Below, in pieces: positions 5,608 through 6,245 of a stretch of 6,245 bases of DNA. The notes under the pieces are model-generated. The model was not told the origin of the DNA. It worked only from the letters and a program-made list of their open reading frames with translations, and made no database searches. Numbering within the stretch: position 1 is the first letter of the stretch; each line of letters starts with the position of its first letter. Made by a program: the position numbers and the translations under genes. This stretch comes from CALAED01 sp937891035 (GTDB lineage Bacteria; Actinomycetota; Actinomycetes; Streptosporangiales; Streptosporangiaceae), in assembly GCA_035642125.1 (NCBI GenBank), contig DASQSZ010000425.1:1-6245 (forward strand), written 5' to 3'.

Positions 5608-5636
5608 TTGAAATCCCGCCGGAAACGCCGGATTAT
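5608..5636 (+). promoter_or_regulatory. Candidate sigma-70 (HrdB-type) promoter for the acyl-CoA dehydrogenase gene
   Basis: TTGAAA (5608-5613) and GATTAT (5631-5636) are 17 bp apart, matching 5/6 and 4/6 of the vegetative consensus. Transcription would start near 5643 and give a leader of about 125 nt. The -35 hexamer lies within the ATTTC-TT-GAAAT dyad, so a protein bound there would block it. A weaker alternative is TTGGGT (5680-5685) with TAGCGT (5705-5710), whose spacer of 19 bp is long. Confidence 0.4.
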
Positions 5637-5660
5637 GCGGCGACACCTAGCCCGCCACCA

Positions 5661-5678
5661 GTTACCGCATCGTTACCG
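5661..5678. repeat. GTTACCG direct repeat with 11-bp period
   Basis: GTTACCGcatcGTTACCG: two perfect heptamers separated by 4 bp. Heptamer repeats one helical turn apart are the known geometry of sites for SARP regulators and for PhoP (whose unit resembles GTTCACC). BldC also binds direct repeats, though AT-rich ones. The repeat lies just downstream of the better promoter candidate and upstream of the weaker one, so it could serve as a repressor site for the first or an activator site for the second. The regulator cannot be named from sequence. Confidence 0.45.
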
Positions 5679-5767
5679 TTTGGGTGAATGACAGCGGATT
5701 GGTGTAGCGTGACGATGAGACGGAACCGGGTGCGTAGAGGTGAAAAAGAGAATCGGGTGCGAGCGCC

Positions 5768-6245
5768 ATGCCTGGATATTTCACGTCGCCGCGTCATGAA
5801 CTCCTGAGGGACCAGGTTCGGTCCTGGGCGGAAGCCGAGGTAGGCCCCCGGGTCGCGGGGATGGAGGCGTCAAGAACTGTCGAGCGTGAATTGCTTCACC
5901 GGATGGCCCGGGAGGGTTGGATCGGTGTCACCATCGATTCTCGCCACGGCGGGATGGGCCTCGATCACGTGGCGAGAGTAATTATTATCGAGGAAGTGTC
6001 GCGGGTCTCCGCCGCGATGGGCGCCGCCTTGCAGGCGTCCATTTTGGGGACCGCGAAGATCATCCATTTCGGTGACCGGGTCCAGCAAGAAACCTGGCTG
6101 CCGTTGATCGCGCGGGGGGATTGCCTGCCCACCATCGCAGTCACCGAACCCGAATCGGGCGGCAACGTGCTTGGTATGAGCACCAGCGCTGTCCGCGACG
6201 GCGGCGACTATATCGTGAACGGCCGCAAGGTCTTCGTCGGGAACG
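5768..6245 (+). CDS. Acyl-CoA dehydrogenase family protein (5' part, runs off the window)
   Basis: 159 codons plus one base are present; the family is usually about 380-400 aa, so under half is seen. These flavoenzymes oxidise the alpha-beta bond of acyl thioesters with FAD. Evidence is the N-terminal helical domain (SPRHELLRDQVRSWAEAEV), GWIGVTIDSRHGGMGLDH (50-67) matching the usual G..G...P...GG.G, IIIEEVSRVSAAMGAAL (72-88), and the FAD-contacting AVTEPESGGN (124-133) followed by DGGDYIVNGRKVFVGN (144-159). The catalytic Glu lies beyond the window. The start at 5768 is the only in-frame choice after a stop at 5741; its ribosome site is weak. GRKVFVGN in place of the common GTK.FITN recalls, from memory, dehydrogenases of secondary-metabolite clusters rather than fatty-acid degradation. 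Codons such as AGA, GTA, ATT and TTG are more frequent than in the minus-strand block. Confidence 0.93.
   Translation, partial: MPGYFTSPRHELLRDQVRSWAEAEVGPRVAGMEASRTVERELLHRMAREGWIGVTIDSRHGGMGLDHVARVIIIEEVSRVSAAMGAALQASILGTAKIIHFGDRVQQETWLPLIARGDCLPTIAVTEPESGGNVLGMSTSAVRDGGDYIVNGRKVFVGN

Larger units (their letters stand above)
5498..5767. other. Divergent intergenic region with direct repeats and dyads
   Basis: About 270 bases with no credible gene, AT-richer than the flanks (especially 5540-5700), separating the minus-strand block from the plus-strand dehydrogenase. It holds TGAAAT direct repeats 22 bp apart (5587-5592, 5609-5614), the dyad ATTTC-TT-GAAAT (5603-5614), CGGCGCCG (5565-5572), a plus-strand promoter candidate (5608-5636) and an 11-bp-period GTTACCG repeat (5661-5678). 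I found no convincing minus-strand promoter for the block, though one is expected here. Confidence 0.6.

Noticed and set aside
5870..6183. Minus-strand frames of about 72 codons
   Set aside because: Antisense to the clearly recognisable acyl-CoA dehydrogenase coding sequence.

Overview
This is a GC-rich (roughly 70% by eye) actinomycete window. Coding GC3 is very high, GTG starts occur next to ATG, and there is a near-canonical copy of the actinobacterial developmental regulator BldC plus a regulator fragment of the AfsR/STAND type. I cannot name the genus.

Layout. About 5.4 kb on the minus strand reads as one gene block, transcribed from about 5.5 kb towards position 1. In transcription order it holds: a possible 64-codon leader ORF (5497-5303); a gene of unknown function that is broken by two single-base indels in G/C runs (5306-4558, 248 aa once restored); a BldC-like single-HTH regulator (4631-4341); a winged-helix plus TPR protein (4276-3023); an unrecognised 239-aa protein (2929-2210); a possible 37-aa peptide (2160-2047); a second, paralogous winged-helix plus TPR protein (2031-751); and a 193-aa protein of a type I associate with actinophages, with a possible Cas7/RAMP-like look (671-90). 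After a divergent, AT-richer gap, the plus strand carries the 5' end of an acyl-CoA dehydrogenase gene (5768 to the window edge).

How it may work together (inference). The two TPR proteins look like the part of an AfsR/NB-ARC regulator that lies after the ATPase: winged helix, a linker with F...AL.W...ER, then TPR repeats, but with no P-loop or NB-ARC domain and no DNA-binding domain in front. Each is followed by a hairpin with a 6-bp stem and a tetraloop, then by an unrelated accessory gene, so the block looks like two TPR-plus-partner modules under a BldC-like regulator. I do not recognise this gene set as a described system. Regulation of an accessory or phage-derived element, or a sensor/defence role, are the hypotheses I would test. 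The divergent gap carries short direct repeats at 11-bp and 22-bp periods, the geometry expected for BldC-type or SARP-type binding, so it could link the block to the dehydrogenase. The dehydrogenase uses less GC-biased codons and probably belongs to a different, perhaps secondary-metabolic, locus.
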